From positions 1 through 64,000 of the forward strand of contig CAWBRQ010000011.1 of assembly GCA_963791315.1 (NCBI GenBank): a stretch of DNA of 64,000 bases, written 5' to 3'. The DNA comes from JACCZX01 sp963791315. Lineage in GTDB: Bacteria; Pseudomonadota; Gammaproteobacteria; Burkholderiales; Burkholderiaceae_F. Made by a program: the position numbers and the translations under genes. Of this stretch, positions 1 through 10,151 are shown in pieces. Under the pieces are notes generated by a model. That model saw only the letters and a program-made list of their open reading frames with translations. It was not told the origin of the DNA and ran no database searches. How positions within the stretch are numbered: position 1 is the first letter of the stretch; the number at the start of each line of letters is the position of its first letter.

Positions 1-1422
1 TGTACCGTCGATCTGCCAGTCGCTTCACCTTCGAAGTCTTTGACGTTCCGGTGTAGGAATCGAGTGCGCCGCTGCCGTGTATTTCGACGGTGACGCGAAC
101 GCCCAGCACTTCCTTCATGCGGCGTTCGAGGTCGGTCTTCAACGCTGGTGCATCGACGGACGTGTCGCGCGCTTCCACCATCACCGTCATCTCGTCGGTG
201 CCGGCTTCGCCGACGCGATCGACCACGCAGAAGTACTCGCCGTTGGAGCGCGCATCTTCGACGACGACCGCGCCCACCGCCTCGGGAAACACATTCACGC
301 CGCGCAGCTTCACCATGTTGTCGGCGCGCCCGAAGATGCATTGCAGTCGGCGCATCGTGCTGCCGCACGCGCAGGCGTCGGTGGCGTAGGCCGAAATGTC
401 GTTGACGTTGAAGCGGATCTGCGGCGCGCCCCACTTGTAGAGCGTTGTTATATAGAGCGTGCCCTTTTCGCCGTCGGGCAGGATGCGCCCCGTGTCGGGA
501 TCGGCGACTTCGAGAATGAAAGCGTCTTCCTGCACATGCAGGCCGGATTGATGCTGGCACTCGGCGCCCATCATGCCGCTCTCGTGCGTGCCGTACATGT
601 CGAAGCACGGCGCGTCCCACAGCGTGTTCGATCTGCTGGCGATCTTCGCGGCCGAGATGCGTGCCGATCAGCCGGACGCCGAGCGTGCGAACGTCGATTC
701 CCATCTCGTCGCGCGCGACCAGCGCCATGTGCCGCAGGTACGCGGGAAAGCCGAGGATGACGTTGATCTTCCACGCCTTGATCAGCTCGACCTGCCGCCG
801 CGTCGGCGTGGTGGCGCCGCTGCCGGCCATCACCGGAACCGCACCGGTGTAACGCCACAGCGCTTCGCGCGGTGCCATGCCGCCGTTGGACAAACCGAGC
901 GCATACGTCACCAGCACCAGATCGCCGGGCCGAATGCCGTGCAGCGCAAAGCGGCGCCCGCCGAGAATCGCCATCGTCTCGCGGTCCACCGGTGCATACA
1001 GCATCGGGCGCGGCAGGCCGGTCGTGCCGCCGCTGGTTTGCAGCACCAGCGGCATGCGCTTGCCGTCTTCGGGTGACATGCCCATGAAGTCGCCGAACGG
1101 CGGATTGCGCTCGATGCTTTCGCGAATCTCGTGCACCGAATACGGCGGAATCTTCTGCAGATCATCCAGGCTGCGGATGTCGCCCGGCTCGAGACCGGCG
1201 GCGCGCCAGTGACGCTGAAAGAACGGAATCTCCCAGCCGCGCTTGACCGTCGCCAGAAAGCGCTTTTCCTGCAACGCGCGCAGCGCATCGCGCGGCATGC
1301 GGTACGTCGTTCGAAAGTAGTCCGGCGGCGGCGGGTAGTCGCGCTGCCAGCTGCTCAAAATCGAGCGAGCGCGAGTACCAGGGAATGGACTCCGCGCATT
1401 CCTCGGTGCGATGGAAGTTCAC
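1..1422 (-). pseudogene. Phenylacetate-CoA ligase-like AMP-forming acyl-CoA ligase, frameshifted, cut at window edge
   Basis: Repaired by eye, this is a PaaK-type adenylate-forming ligase, which would activate an aromatic or other carboxylic acid to its CoA thioester in the cytoplasm. Visible marks are the nucleotide-binding loop TSGGTTGLPRP, an ESGMMGAECQ stretch and a C-terminal domain beginning near GRADNMVKLRGVNVFPE. Reading needs frame changes near 1350 and again between about 560 and 640, so it is either a pseudogene or, more likely in this indel-rich window, a consensus error. The GTG start overlaps the TGA of the SDR gene (GTGA), so the two are translationally coupled. The last residues lie beyond position 1. 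The substrate is unknown. Confidence 0.75.
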
Positions 1423-2213
1423 AGCAGGCTCGCGCGACGCCCGCCGTCAACGTGAAACGTTGCGCCGGTGATGTAGGCACCGTAGGGCGAAGCGAGCAGG
1501 GCGACGAGTCCTGCGATCTCGTGCGGCTCTCCCACGCGCTGCATCGGAATTTCTTTCTTGATGCGCGCGAGCATTTCGGCGTCTTCGTCTGCGGTTTGCG
1601 CTGAACCGGCGCCGAAAACTTTGGCGAGTCTTCCGGTTGCGATTCTTCCCGGGCAGATCGTGTTGACGGTGATCTGGTCGGCTGCGACTTCGAGCGACAG
1701 CGTTTTCGCATAGCCGATCACCGCCGCCCACGTTGAGACGGACAGTCCGAAGCGAGCGATCGGCTGCAGCGCCGAAAGCGCCGTGATGTTGACGATGCGT
1801 CCGAACTGGTTGGCGCGCATCAGCGGCAGCGCAAGGCGTGACAAGCGGACGACGCTCATCAGGTTCTGCTGGACCGCCTTGTCCCATGCGGCGTCATCGA
1901 ACTCGTCGAGCCGGCCGAGCGGCGGCGCGCCGTCGTTGTTGACCAGCACGTCGATGCGGCCGAACTCGGCCTTGGCCGATTCGATGATGCGTGCGCAGTC
2001 ATCGGCGCGGCGGATGTCGGCGGAGACCGCGAGTACGCGTGCTGCCGGTCTTGGCGCGCAGCGACTCGGCCGCAGCTTCGAGCGGTTCCTTGCGGCGCGC
2101 GACGATCGTCACGGCCGCGCCTTCGGACGCAAACAGCTCGGCGATGGCGAAGCCGATGCCCGCGCTCGATCCGCCGATGACGGCGACGCGATCCTTCAGC
2201 GCGAGATCCACAA
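1419..2213 (-). CDS. SDR family NAD(P)-dependent oxidoreductase (one frameshift)
   Basis: Classical short-chain dehydrogenase, about 264 aa. The Rossmann motif GGSSAGIGFA is near residue 12, VNNDG near 85 and a normal C-terminal ITGATFHVDGG. In the catalytic region the usual YxxxK reads Gly-Tyr-Ala-Lys after STWAA, so Tyr and Lys are closer than in the textbook motif; this may reflect divergence or local sequence error. The frame changes once near 2035, after AKTGSTR; the other frame continues with RVLAVSADIRR, which is what the family expects. The GTG start lies just after the stop of the amidohydrolase. It lies in an operon with the acyl-CoA ligase and probably oxidises a hydroxyacyl intermediate, which is inference. 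Confidence 0.75.
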
Positions 2214-2216
2214 CGA

Positions 2217-3099
2217 TTAGTGCTGCGCTTGCAGCGTTGTCTGCAGCTGCGGCGCGAACAGCGTCTCGGCGTTGCGATGGAACACGCGCTCGAGCGTTTC
2301 GTCGTCGAAGCCCAGCGAGCGCCAATCGGCCACCAGGCGTTCGTAGCGAAACAGCGGGTAGTCGGCGCCGAACATCACGCGGTCCTTCAGCCGGCGCGCA
2401 ATGTCACGCCGCAGCGGCTCGGTCAGATATTTCGGCGACCAGCCGTGCAGCTCGGCCCACACGTTCGGCTTGTGCAGCATCACGGCGATCATCTCGTCCT
2501 GCCACGGCCACGCCGGCCGGCCGGTGATGATCTTCAGCGTCGGATAGTTGATCGCGAGCTCGTCGACGTAGCGCGGGTGACAAAGATCGAGCTTGACGCC
2601 TTTGCCGCCCGGAATGCCCGCGCCCGAGCCGGTGTAGCCCACCAGCACCAGCACCGGAATGTCATTGTCGAGCGACAGTCGATAGAACGGATCGTAGATC
2701 GGGTCGCTGGCGGCGAAGCCCATGCCGGCGGCGGACACGCAGTAGCCGATGAAGCCGTCGCTTGCGTCGATGCAGCGCTCTATCTCGTCGACGGCCGCGC
2801 CTCCGAGGCGCGGATCGATCTGCAGCCAGTTGCCGAAGATCACGTCGGAGAATCGCTGCTGCGTCTCGATCGCGTAATCGTGAAACGGACGCACCTCATC
2901 GAGCGTCATGCTCTTGGTGAAACCGAAATCCAGAATCGTGCGGACGTTGTTGCGGCGAAAGTATTCCGCCATCTCGCTCTTCGGTGTCGTACGTCGGCGA
3001 CGATCCCCACGTGCGTTGCTGTTGCGCCAGGTCCTCCGGCGTCTGCAGCACGTAGCCGTGCTTCGTGCCCCAGTGCGAGTGCAGGTCGAACAGACGCAC
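2217..3099 (-). CDS. Amidohydrolase family (amidohydrolase 2) protein (one frameshift)
   Basis: TIM-barrel metal-dependent hydrolase of the amidohydrolase-2 / ACMS-decarboxylase-like group, about 293 aa. The N-terminal metal site reads DLHSHWG (HxH), and near the C-terminus MFGADYPLFRYER carries the conserved Asp. Members hydrolyse or decarboxylate cyclic or aromatic carboxylates. A GTG start directly follows the TGA of the Bug gene (TGAGTG). The frame shifts near 2975, between TYDTEE and MAEYFRR. Together with the ligase, the SDR and the Bug protein it suggests a catabolic pathway for an imported organic acid; the substrate cannot be read from sequence. Confidence 0.75.
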
Positions 3100-4078
3100 T
3101 CAGTTGCCTTTCATTCCGGTGATCTTGGCCACTCGCGCCCAGCGCTCGATCTCGCGAGCGCATGAACTTCTGTGCTTCTTCGGGCGTGCCGCCGACAAAG
3201 TCGACGCCTTGCGTGCCGAGCCGCTCGCGCACTTCGGGATCCTGCATCGCCTTGTTGATCTCGGCGTTCAGCTTTTGCACGATGGCCGGGCGGTGTGCCG
3301 CGCGGCGCGAGCATCATGTACCAGGCGCTGATCTCGAAGTCCTTCAGCCCGGCTTCGATCATCGTCGGAACTTCCGGCGCGAGCGGAGAGCGCTTGGCAC
3401 TCGTCACTGCCAGCGCGCGCAGCTTGCCGGCCTTGACGTGCGGCAGCGCGGTGGTGATCGTGTCGAACATGATCGGCACCTGATTGCCGAGAATGTCATT
3501 CAGCGCCGGCGCGTTGCCTTTGTACGGCACGTGCACCAGATCGACCTTGGCGGTGTACTTCAGCAGCTCGCCGGACAGATGCGCACCGGCACCGGCGCCG
3601 CCCGACGCGATAAGCGACCGTGCCCGGCTTCGCGCGTGCGGTCTCGATCACCTTCTGCACCGAATCGAATCCGCTTTGCGGATGCGTGACGAGAATCAGC
3701 GGGATGTAGCCGACGAAGACGATCGGCGTGAAATCCTTGTCGGCGTCGTACGTCAGCTGCTGACTGAAGATCGGATTCGTCGCGTGCGCCGAATACGCCA
3801 TCATGATCGTGTAGCCGTCGGGCGGCGACTTCGCGAGCTCCGCGGTGCCGATCGCGGCGCTCGCACCCGGTTTGTTCTCGACCACGACCGGAACGCCGAG
3901 ATTGGTCGACATCTTCTGTCCGATGCGTTCGCGACAGCAGATCGACGCCACCGCCGGCGGGAACCGGCACGATCAACTTGATCGGACCTTTCGGAAAGTC
4001 TTGCGCGGTGGCGATCGAGCTGGTGGATATCAACGTCGCGCCGAGCAGTAGCCCGGCGGCGAATCGGATTGCTTTCAT
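3100..4078 (-). pseudogene. Bug/TctC family tripartite tricarboxylate transporter substrate-binding protein (several frameshifts)
   Basis: Periplasmic solute-binding protein of the Bug (Bordetella uptake gene) family. A Sec signal peptide occupies about residues 1-25 (ending ATAQ), followed by FPKGPIKLIVPVPAGGGVD, then VVVENKPGASAAIGTAELAKSPPDGYT and the HVPYKGNAPALNDILGNQV loop, all diagnostic. The frame changes at about 3950, 3590 and 3300. No TctA/TctB membrane genes are near, the usual situation for Burkholderiales Bug proteins, which work with unlinked permeases or as sensors. It heads the amidohydrolase-SDR-ligase operon and probably binds that pathway's carboxylate substrate. Confidence 0.8.
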
Positions 4079-4109
4079 GCGGTCTCCTGTGTGCCGTCGT
4101 CGCTACGCG

Positions 4110-5490
4110 CTACTTCCCTTTAAACGCACCGATCAAGTACGACTCATTGCCAATCTGCGTGACACGGCCGGCGACGGTGTACGTATCCAAATCGACCAGC
4201 CACACGACGCCGCTGTTGGCTGTGCCTTTCGGAGCGCCGGTGATCGCCGCGTATTTGCCATTCTTGGTGAAGGCCACGCCGCGTGGGCGCGACGGTTTTC
4301 CGTCGGGTGTTACCAGATTGATGCGTTTGATTTCGGCAGGCTGCCCGGCGAGCGCCTTGGCGACGTCGACGATCGAGATGTTGTTGGTGCGGAAGTGCGT
4401 CACAACGATGCGCGTTCCATCGGGCGTGAACGCGGCCACGAACGGGCGTGAGCCCACTTTGGGATCGTCAGTGCCCAGCATCAAGCGTGCGACTTCGGCG
4501 CGCGCCGGATTGGTGAGCGCTTTTTCGACATCGATGATGGAGATGGTGTTGTCGGGTTTGTCGAGTGCCAGGTCTTCGCGCGATGCCATCGCCACCAGCT
4601 TGCCGTCGGGGCTGGTCGAAATGCCGAAGCCGCCCATCTGCGTCGGGATGCGCGCAATCTCGGCACCGGGGTCACGCGCCAGCGCCTTTTGCCAGCTGAT
4701 CACGCTGATGTCGTTCGTGCCACCGTTGGCGGTGAACAGTGTGCCGCCACCGAGCGGACTGAAGGTAATGCCATTGGTGCCGGCGAAGCAGCCGATCTTC
4801 GGGTCGGGTGATGCATGCGGAATCGGCGATACCGGGCACGGAAAGGCCGGCTTGCCGTAGGCCTGCTCGACCTGGTGGATCACGGTGTTGGTGGCCAGAT
4901 CAACGACGCCGATCAGCCTGCCGCCGTCTTCACTGTCCGGCGTTTCCGAGGCGGCCGCGGCGGCGGTCTTTCCGTCGGGGCTAATGGCGAAGCCGGTCGC
5001 GCCGAAATTCTTGCCGTCGATGTAGGTGATGACTGCATTGAGCGTGCCGTTGTTGGCGGGGTCGGTCGCCTTGGTCAGATCGAGCACGGTGTAGGTGCCA
5101 GGCCAGCCATGCTGAAAACTTGCCGCCTGCTTCGGTGTGGATTTTCCGGAGTGGTTCGAGATGTAAGCACGGCGCTGGTCGGCCGACACGACCACTGAGA
5201 TCGGTTGGCCACTGGCGATGGTGTCGAGTTTTCCGGTGCCGTTGGCATCGATGTCGGGTGTGACGCGCAGTCGGTTGATGACCGCGTTGGGCGTACCGTC
5301 GTTGGCAGGATCGAGCGCTTTATCGACGTCGATCACGATCACGGTGTTGTCCCAGCGACCGCTGGCCATCAAATAGTCTTTGGAACCGCGAGCCGCCGCT
5401 GCTCGCGCATGCGCCCAGCAGCAGCGTTGCTAGTGCCGCCACAACTGCGCGATTGCGATTGGAGAAAGAAAACGTCGATGCGTCGTTCAT
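4110..5490 (-). CDS. YVTN-type beta-propeller lipoprotein (one frameshift)
   Basis: Starts MNDASTFSF with a clear SD (GGAG, 8 nt upstream), then a lipoprotein signal with lipobox LLGAC. The frame changes near 5385, after which about 420 residues carry repeated blades of the type IDVDKALDPANDGTPNAV, LDLTKATDPANNGT and IIDVEKALTNPARAEVARL, each with a Gly/Pro-rich turn. This is the pattern of YVTN / cytochrome-D1-like seven-bladed propellers. Such lipoproteins are envelope-anchored with mostly unknown function. The repeated wording D-x-x-K-A-L-x-x-P is striking. It is read in the same direction as the Bug operon but 30 bases upstream of it, so co-transcription is possible. Confidence 0.7.
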
Positions 5491-5802
5491 GGAGTTCTCC
5501 TGGATAGCTCGTACCAATGCACTGCGGCGCGCGCAGCCATGATCGTGTCGCGGCCGGCCCGGGGTATTGCGAAACTGCTTCATCGCCTGCAGCCTATCCC
5601 AAGCCCGCGCGCTAGAAGTGTGAACCAGCCGGCGGCATAGTGCAGCGGCCGGAGGAGACGGACAGGGCTTCTGCGATTGCGGCGCCCTCTGGCGTGCGCC
5701 GCCGCGGGTGTCACCGCGACATGGATCGCTTGATCGCGGGGCTCGATTTGCCGTGATTCAAATGACGGCGCGGTTCTCACGCCGCCATGACGCGCACCTG
5801 CA
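5491..5802. other. Gene-free stretch upstream of the propeller lipoprotein
   Basis: About 310 bases without a convincing gene. Short open frames here are Arg/Pro/Ala-rich and lack plausible starts. It should hold the promoter of the beta-propeller lipoprotein gene on the minus strand and the 3' end region of the next lipoprotein gene. I see no clear -35/-10 pair or terminator. Confidence 0.5.
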
Positions 5803-6607
5803 TCAGCAGTTGGGGCCTGTCCTAATTGTTGAGGGGCAGCCTCCGAACTTGTTTATCGCATCCGGCAGGCTGCAGCCCCAGAACACTTTTGCCGTTGCGA
5901 GACCGCTGGAGCCGCAACGCTCACAGACCAGAAACTCTTTCGACGCGGCGCCGCCCGGGCAGTCACCTTGCGGCGGATTGGGCGGGTTCGAAGCCGCAGG
6001 CCCAGTTGTCCCAGCGGAGCTCGTCGTCGCAGACCAAATGGCGGGGCTCGGCGGCGGTTGGCACTCACCCCAGACGAGCTGTACAGGAAGCGGTGCCGAA
6101 CGAGTGCCGCCCGCTTCGTCGACGATGTTGATCGGGAAGATCGTAATGGGGCACCAGGAACGCGCCTTCACGGGTGACTGGACGACATTGGCCGGAACCG
6201 CGACCGCGATGCGCCACCGAGTCGTCGCGCCGCTGCCGTCGTTCAGTTGCGAACGGCGGTACTGAAAGTCGCCCATTGGCGCGGCGGGACCCACCAGCGT
6301 GAACGGCACGCCGCCGGAATCGACGGTGAAGTTCGTCAGCGAGGGAACATCGAAGTCGATGAATGCCGTGTCGGGATACCGCTGCGGGCAGTTGGTCATC
6401 GACGCACCGCCGGGCGGGCACTCTTCGGCCGATCCGACCGCAAATCCAAACCAGTCGGGATATGTTGCTCGTCGCACGAGTCCATTTGCCGTTGCCGGTG
6501 ATGTCGACGAGAGTGGGCTTGGACGGCGCCGGAACAGTTTGACTCTGGCAGCCGACAAAACCGGCTGCGATCACGGCGAGCAAAGCAACGACGCCTAATT
6601 TGGTCAT
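5803..6607 (-). CDS. Lipoprotein of unknown function, Cys-rich C-terminus (one frameshift)
   Basis: The start MTKLGVVAL has a good SD (AAGGAGT). The signal peptide ends in the lipobox AAGFVGC, so the mature protein is a lipoprotein. The frame changes near 6470; the continuation includes PDWFGFAVGSAEECPPGG and a C-terminal quarter with about eight cysteines (CERCGSSGLATAKVFWGC, then CPST). The paired cysteines suggest disulphides or a metal-bound knuckle in the envelope. I do not recognise the family. Confidence 0.6.
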
Positions 6608-6736
6608 GGCCACTCCTTGGTTGTGCCTGCGGAGCATGCAGCCGAATGCAAGCCAGAGCAATCGCACTTACGCGAGACGTCTTGACGCTTTTGGCGCCGT
6701 CATCGAGGTGATCAAGGTCGGGCATCGCCGCGAGGT

Positions 6737-7618
6737 CTATCGCACTCCGTGAGCGCTACTACGCCGCGAACCGAAGGTGCGCGCATAGATCCACGTGAAC
6801 TCGGCTCCCAACAAGAAGATTTGGGCGGAGTAGTAGACCCAGATAAGGATGACAATGAGCGACGCGGCGGCGCCATAGCCTGAGGCGATGCCACTCTTTC
6901 CGATGTAAACGCCGATCAGGACACGGCCGATCGTGAACAACAGAGCGGTCACCGTGGCCCCCAGCCACACATCGCGCCACTGCACTTTCACGCGCGGCAT
7001 CAATTTGTAAATCATCGCGAAGCCGCCGGTCGTGACCACGAATCCGAGCACGATGTTCACACTCTGCGCCAATACTTCCCAACCGCCGAACGCACCGCTC
7101 CACCATCGTCCCAGAGCGGCCACAAGCGCGCTAAGCACCAGTGAGACGATCAGCAAGAACGCGACACCCAGGATCATGCCGAACGACAGCAAGCGTGCTC
7201 GCACAAGACCCAGTAAGCCGCCCGAACGGTCGCGCGCGGGTGCGCGCCAAATGCGGTCAAGCGCATCCTGCAGCTCGCCGAAAACACTGGTGGCCCCTAT
7301 CAAAAGAAGAACGATGCCGATAGTGGTTGCGGCAACTCCCTCCTTGGGTTCGCTGAAGCTTGTCAGCAGATCCTCGATGGTCTTCGCGGCATCGGTCCCC
7401 ATCAGGCCGCGGAGCTGATTGAAGATCTCGCCGCGTGCTGCTTCGTCGCCGAAGACCAGGCCGGCGACCGAGATGACGATCAACAGCATCGGTGCCAGCG
7501 AGAAAACGGTGTAGTACGAAAGCGCCGCGCCCATGCTGGGTGCGTAGTCATTCACCCACGCTTCAACGGTGTCTTTACCGAGCGTCGACCACTCATTGAG
7601 AAACTGTTTCATGCTCAT
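6737..7618 (-). CDS. YihY/BrkB family inner-membrane protein
   Basis: Intact 293-aa protein of the YihY (formerly RNase BN / BrkB) family. About six transmembrane helices are evident. The family signature SYYTVFSLAPMLLIVISVAGL is near residues 30-50, GELQDALDRIW near 115, and the C-terminal GSGIASGYGAAASLI-like helix pair reads GKSGIASGYGAAASLIVILIWVYY in two parts. The function is unresolved, an envelope role being likely; the old RNase BN assignment was shown to belong to another gene. I chose the ATG at 7618 (MSMKQF) rather than 7651 because the extra 11 residues are unlike the family. Confidence 0.85.
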   Translation of the reverse strand: MSMKQFLNEWSTLGKDTVEAWVNDYAPSMGAALSYYTVFSLAPMLLIVISVAGLVFGDEAARGEIFNQLRGLMGTDAAKTIEDLLTSFSEPKEGVAATTIGIVLLLIGATSVFGELQDALDRIWRAPARDRSGGLLGLVRARLLSFGMILGVAFLLIVSLVLSALVAALGRWWSGAFGGWEVLAQSVNIVLGFVVTTGGFAMIYKLMPRVKVQWRDVWLGATVTALLFTIGRVLIGVYIGKSGIASGYGAAASLIVILIWVYYSAQIFLLGAEFTWIYARTFGSRRSSAHGVR

Positions 7619-7756
7619 GCATACCCCTGTCGGAAAGCTGCGGATATCCACTCGGAATGGAATGGATCTGCTAGTGGTGATTCGAACGAACTCAAGGTAA
7701 TTGTCGGCGCCTCGAAACGCGTGTAGCTTGCCCGTTCCTTTTTGAGAGGGGGGCTC

Positions 7757-8275
7757 ATGAAAGCTAACGTGTCTTCAATCGTCGGACGGCTGGCTGCCGC
7801 GTTGGTCGGCCTTGGCCTGTTCGCTACCGCGCCGGTGGCGAGCGCTCAGATATTGACCTTCATGTTCATCGACGGCATTCCGGGCGAGTCGACGTTTGAC
7901 GACAAGAGAAACTGGATCGAGCTGACGGGCTATTCGCAGTCGTTCGGCACCGCCAATTGCTCACGCGCGGTTGCCAACAAGCGCATTGATCGGTCCAGCC
8001 CGCTGCTGATCAGTCGCGCTGCCGCCAATCAATTGATTCCAAGCGTGCTGGTCACGATGCGCAAAGCGGGTGAAGGACAGCGTGACTTCTTCATTGCGAC
8101 GCTCGGCCAGGTGCTGGTGGATCGAATCGAGGTGGCTGATCAGGACGGGCAACTCGTGGAGCGAGTGGTGCTCGCGCCGCAAGCGATCACGATTCAATAC
8201 TTCCCGCAGGATCCCAAGGGCGGGCTGGGAACGCCGGTGGTCTCGTCGGTGGCGTGCACTCCATCGCGCAGATAG
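7757..8275 (+). CDS. Hcp1-family (DUF796) protein with Sec signal peptide
   Basis: 172 aa. Start ATG 7757 follows the SD GAGAGGGGGG; an upstream TTG at 7742 is less likely. Residues 1-30 are a Sec signal ending VASAQ. The mature part opens FMFIDGIPGESTFDDKRNWIEL followed by GYSQSFG, matching the start of Hcp tube proteins (KIDGIxGEStDxxHkdWIEV). The later ITIQYFPQDPKGGLG matches the family's C-terminal strand. Hcp normally leaves the cytoplasm through the type VI apparatus and has no signal peptide, and no T6SS genes are near. It is probably an orphan exported beta-barrel ring protein rather than a T6SS tube. Confidence 0.7.
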   Translation: MKANVSSIVGRLAAALVGLGLFATAPVASAQILTFMFIDGIPGESTFDDKRNWIELTGYSQSFGTANCSRAVANKRIDRSSPLLISRAAANQLIPSVLVTMRKAGEGQRDFFIATLGQVLVDRIEVADQDGQLVERVVLAPQAITIQYFPQDPKGGLGTPVVSSVACTPSRR

Positions 8276-8279
8276 CAAC

Positions 8280-9287
8280 TTACTGCAACTCGAACCGATA
8301 GACGTCCAAGCCGGTGCCCTTTCCGCTGAGTAACGCGGAAGGCTTGTTCTTCAGATATCGATCGAGGAACTCGATGCCGTAGCGATCGATCAGGTACGCG
8401 TTGGGCTTTGCTTTGAGGCACGCGACCACGTTCGGTTGGCCTGAACACATCAGGTTGACCCACTCGAGGTGCGTGCCGCCCCTCAACTTCACAAAATACT
8501 TCGGCGGCGCCGTCACTGCGTAGGCGCCCTGCGTCCCTTCGAGGCTGGTCGTGATGCCCCAGTCGAACTGCGCACCCTGGTACATCACCGGCACGTCGAG
8601 CCGCGCGAGTGTTCCCTGCTTGATAAACGGCAGCACGTACGGCGAAAGCGCGAGCACGGCTTTGACGTCCGCGTGCTTCCACGAGGGCCAGCCGCCTGCC
8701 ATGCCGAGCGCCGCGTAGCCGCCGAGCGAATGACCGATCAGGCCAATGCTTCGCACATCCGTTGCGGAGCCGAGCTGCGGATCGTTCGCCACCAGATCGA
8801 TGACGGCGCGCAAATCGAGCAGGCGATCTCGCTGACTGCGCTCGCTCCAGCGGTCGGGCTCGAGGAACGATTGATCGGTGCGCATGTTGCCGAAGTTGTG
8901 TTCATCGCTGCCGATGGCACAGACGGCATCCTTGTGATCGGGCGCAGCGACGACGTAGCCATGGCGGGCCAGCTCTTCGGTCAGGAATACAGACTGCAAT
9001 GCACAGCCGCCAAGCCCATGCGAAAAGAGCACGAGCGGCACGCGTGGGCACGCGGCGGGCGGCGCATCTTTCGCAACGCTGCCCATGAAGCCGCTGGTGG
9101 AGCGCGAGTACGCCATCGGCTGCTCGCTCGCTGCCGCTGGATACCAGACCGCGACTTTGCGACCGTTTTCCATCGCGAGCACTCGGTAGCCGGCCGCCTG
9201 CCGGGCTGAGCAGTCATCGGCGGCGAACGCGGCCGAGCTCAACAGCGCGCACAGCAGCGCCGCGATGCGTAGAAGGTGCTCGGTCAT
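8280..9287 (-). CDS. Secreted alpha/beta hydrolase (dienelactone hydrolase / PAF-acetylhydrolase-like)
   Basis: 335 aa from ATG 9287, chosen because it begins a Sec signal (ALLSSAAFA|ADD); the reading frame is open 50 codons further upstream but without signal-like character. The fold is alpha/beta hydrolase: oxyanion region LVLFSHGLGG, nucleophile elbow GHSLGGYAA near residue 190, and a C-terminal GGTHLEW with the likely catalytic His. Residues around RVLAMENGRKVAVWYPA resemble PAF-acetylhydrolase-like periplasmic esterases. It is convergent with the Hcp-like gene, only a few bases separating the stops. The substrate is unknown. Confidence 0.8.
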   Translation of the reverse strand: MTEHLLRIAALLCALLSSAAFAADDCSARQAAGYRVLAMENGRKVAVWYPAAASEQPMAYSRSTSGFMGSVAKDAPPAACPRVPLVLFSHGLGGCALQSVFLTEELARHGYVVAAPDHKDAVCAIGSDEHNFGNMRTDQSFLEPDRWSERSQRDRLLDLRAVIDLVANDPQLGSATDVRSIGLIGHSLGGYAALGMAGGWPSWKHADVKAVLALSPYVLPFIKQGTLARLDVPVMYQGAQFDWGITTSLEGTQGAYAVTAPPKYFVKLRGGTHLEWVNLMCSGQPNVVACLKAKPNAYLIDRYGIEFLDRYLKNKPSALLSGKGTGLDVYRFELQ

Positions 9288-9363
9288 TGTGGCCAATGAT
9301 AGGTTGCACGAGTGATAATTCGGCCGGCTCAAAGCCGCCTGCAGCGGCATCGGGAGACAAGAA

Positions 9364-10045
9364 ATGAGTTTGCGAAACGCTTGCTTGGTTGCTATCGCCA
9401 TCATCTTGCCGGTTGCCTCTGTCGCTGCGCCGACCAAGGGGACTCCCGCAACCGAAAAGCCTTATCCGGATATAGACAAGCGGCCTACGCAGACGGCTGA
9501 GTTATGGTCTGTGCGATGCGCCTCAGAACGCGGATGCGTTTCCCTCGAACCCTGTGCCGGTGGAAAACGGCAACTGCGATGTTTGGCAGAAATTCACTGC
9601 CGTCTCGATCGGACCGAGCACTGGCGGGACGTGTGGCGGATTCACGGTGGCGTTTGGCCCACTGGGAGATCTGCACCCGTCTCTGGACCGCGTGATGTTG
9701 CGCGCTGACTGGGGCGATACTCCACTGACTGCAGCCAACTGTGCGCAAGCGAAAGTCGCGGCCGTCGGCTGGGGCGCGCGCTGCACCAACGATGCATGCA
9801 CCACAGCCGAATGGGAAAAGATCGGCGGCCCGCAGCGGCGCGGGGGCTACTGGAATTCGAACAGCAAGCAGTGCTACATCGAAGTGGGATTCAACTCGAC
9901 GGCCAAGTACAAGACACTGAACATCGACGTCATCGCCACGCTTCCGGAAGACGGCAAGATGGTGCGCAAGCGCGCGAAGGGATGGATCTACGTGAGTCAT
10001 CCCAACGGCAAGTGCTTCAAAGCGACTAAAAAGGCCGCCGAATAA
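9364..10045 (+). CDS. Exported protein of unknown function (one frameshift)
   Basis: Starts MSLRNACLVAIAII with a Sec signal ending VASVAA. The frame changes once near 9505; the continuation GLCDAPQNADAFPSNP joins a long segment with six spaced cysteines (NCDVW, GTCGGF, NCAQAK, RCTNDACTTAEW, QCYIEVGF). Even cysteine spacing suggests disulphides in the periplasm or outside the cell. It ends lysine-rich (KCFKATKKAAE). No family recognised. Confidence 0.55.
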
Positions 10046-10151
10046 GAGAAGAATTGATGCAGGTTGTCGCCTTCGGTTTAGGTGAGCTGGCGCTCCGGCA
10101 ACAGCTCGATGCTTCAATTCGGTTAGTCAGCCGCGCGCGAAGAAGGACCCT

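Noticed and set aside
77..1604. Several plus-strand open frames of 60-230 codons opposite the ligase and SDR genes
   Set aside because: They are Arg/His/Ala-rich mirror frames of a GC-rich coding strand without motifs; the minus frames carry clear family motifs.
5580..5780. Small open frame on the minus strand
   Set aside because: Arg-rich, no SD, no homologous look; likely chance.
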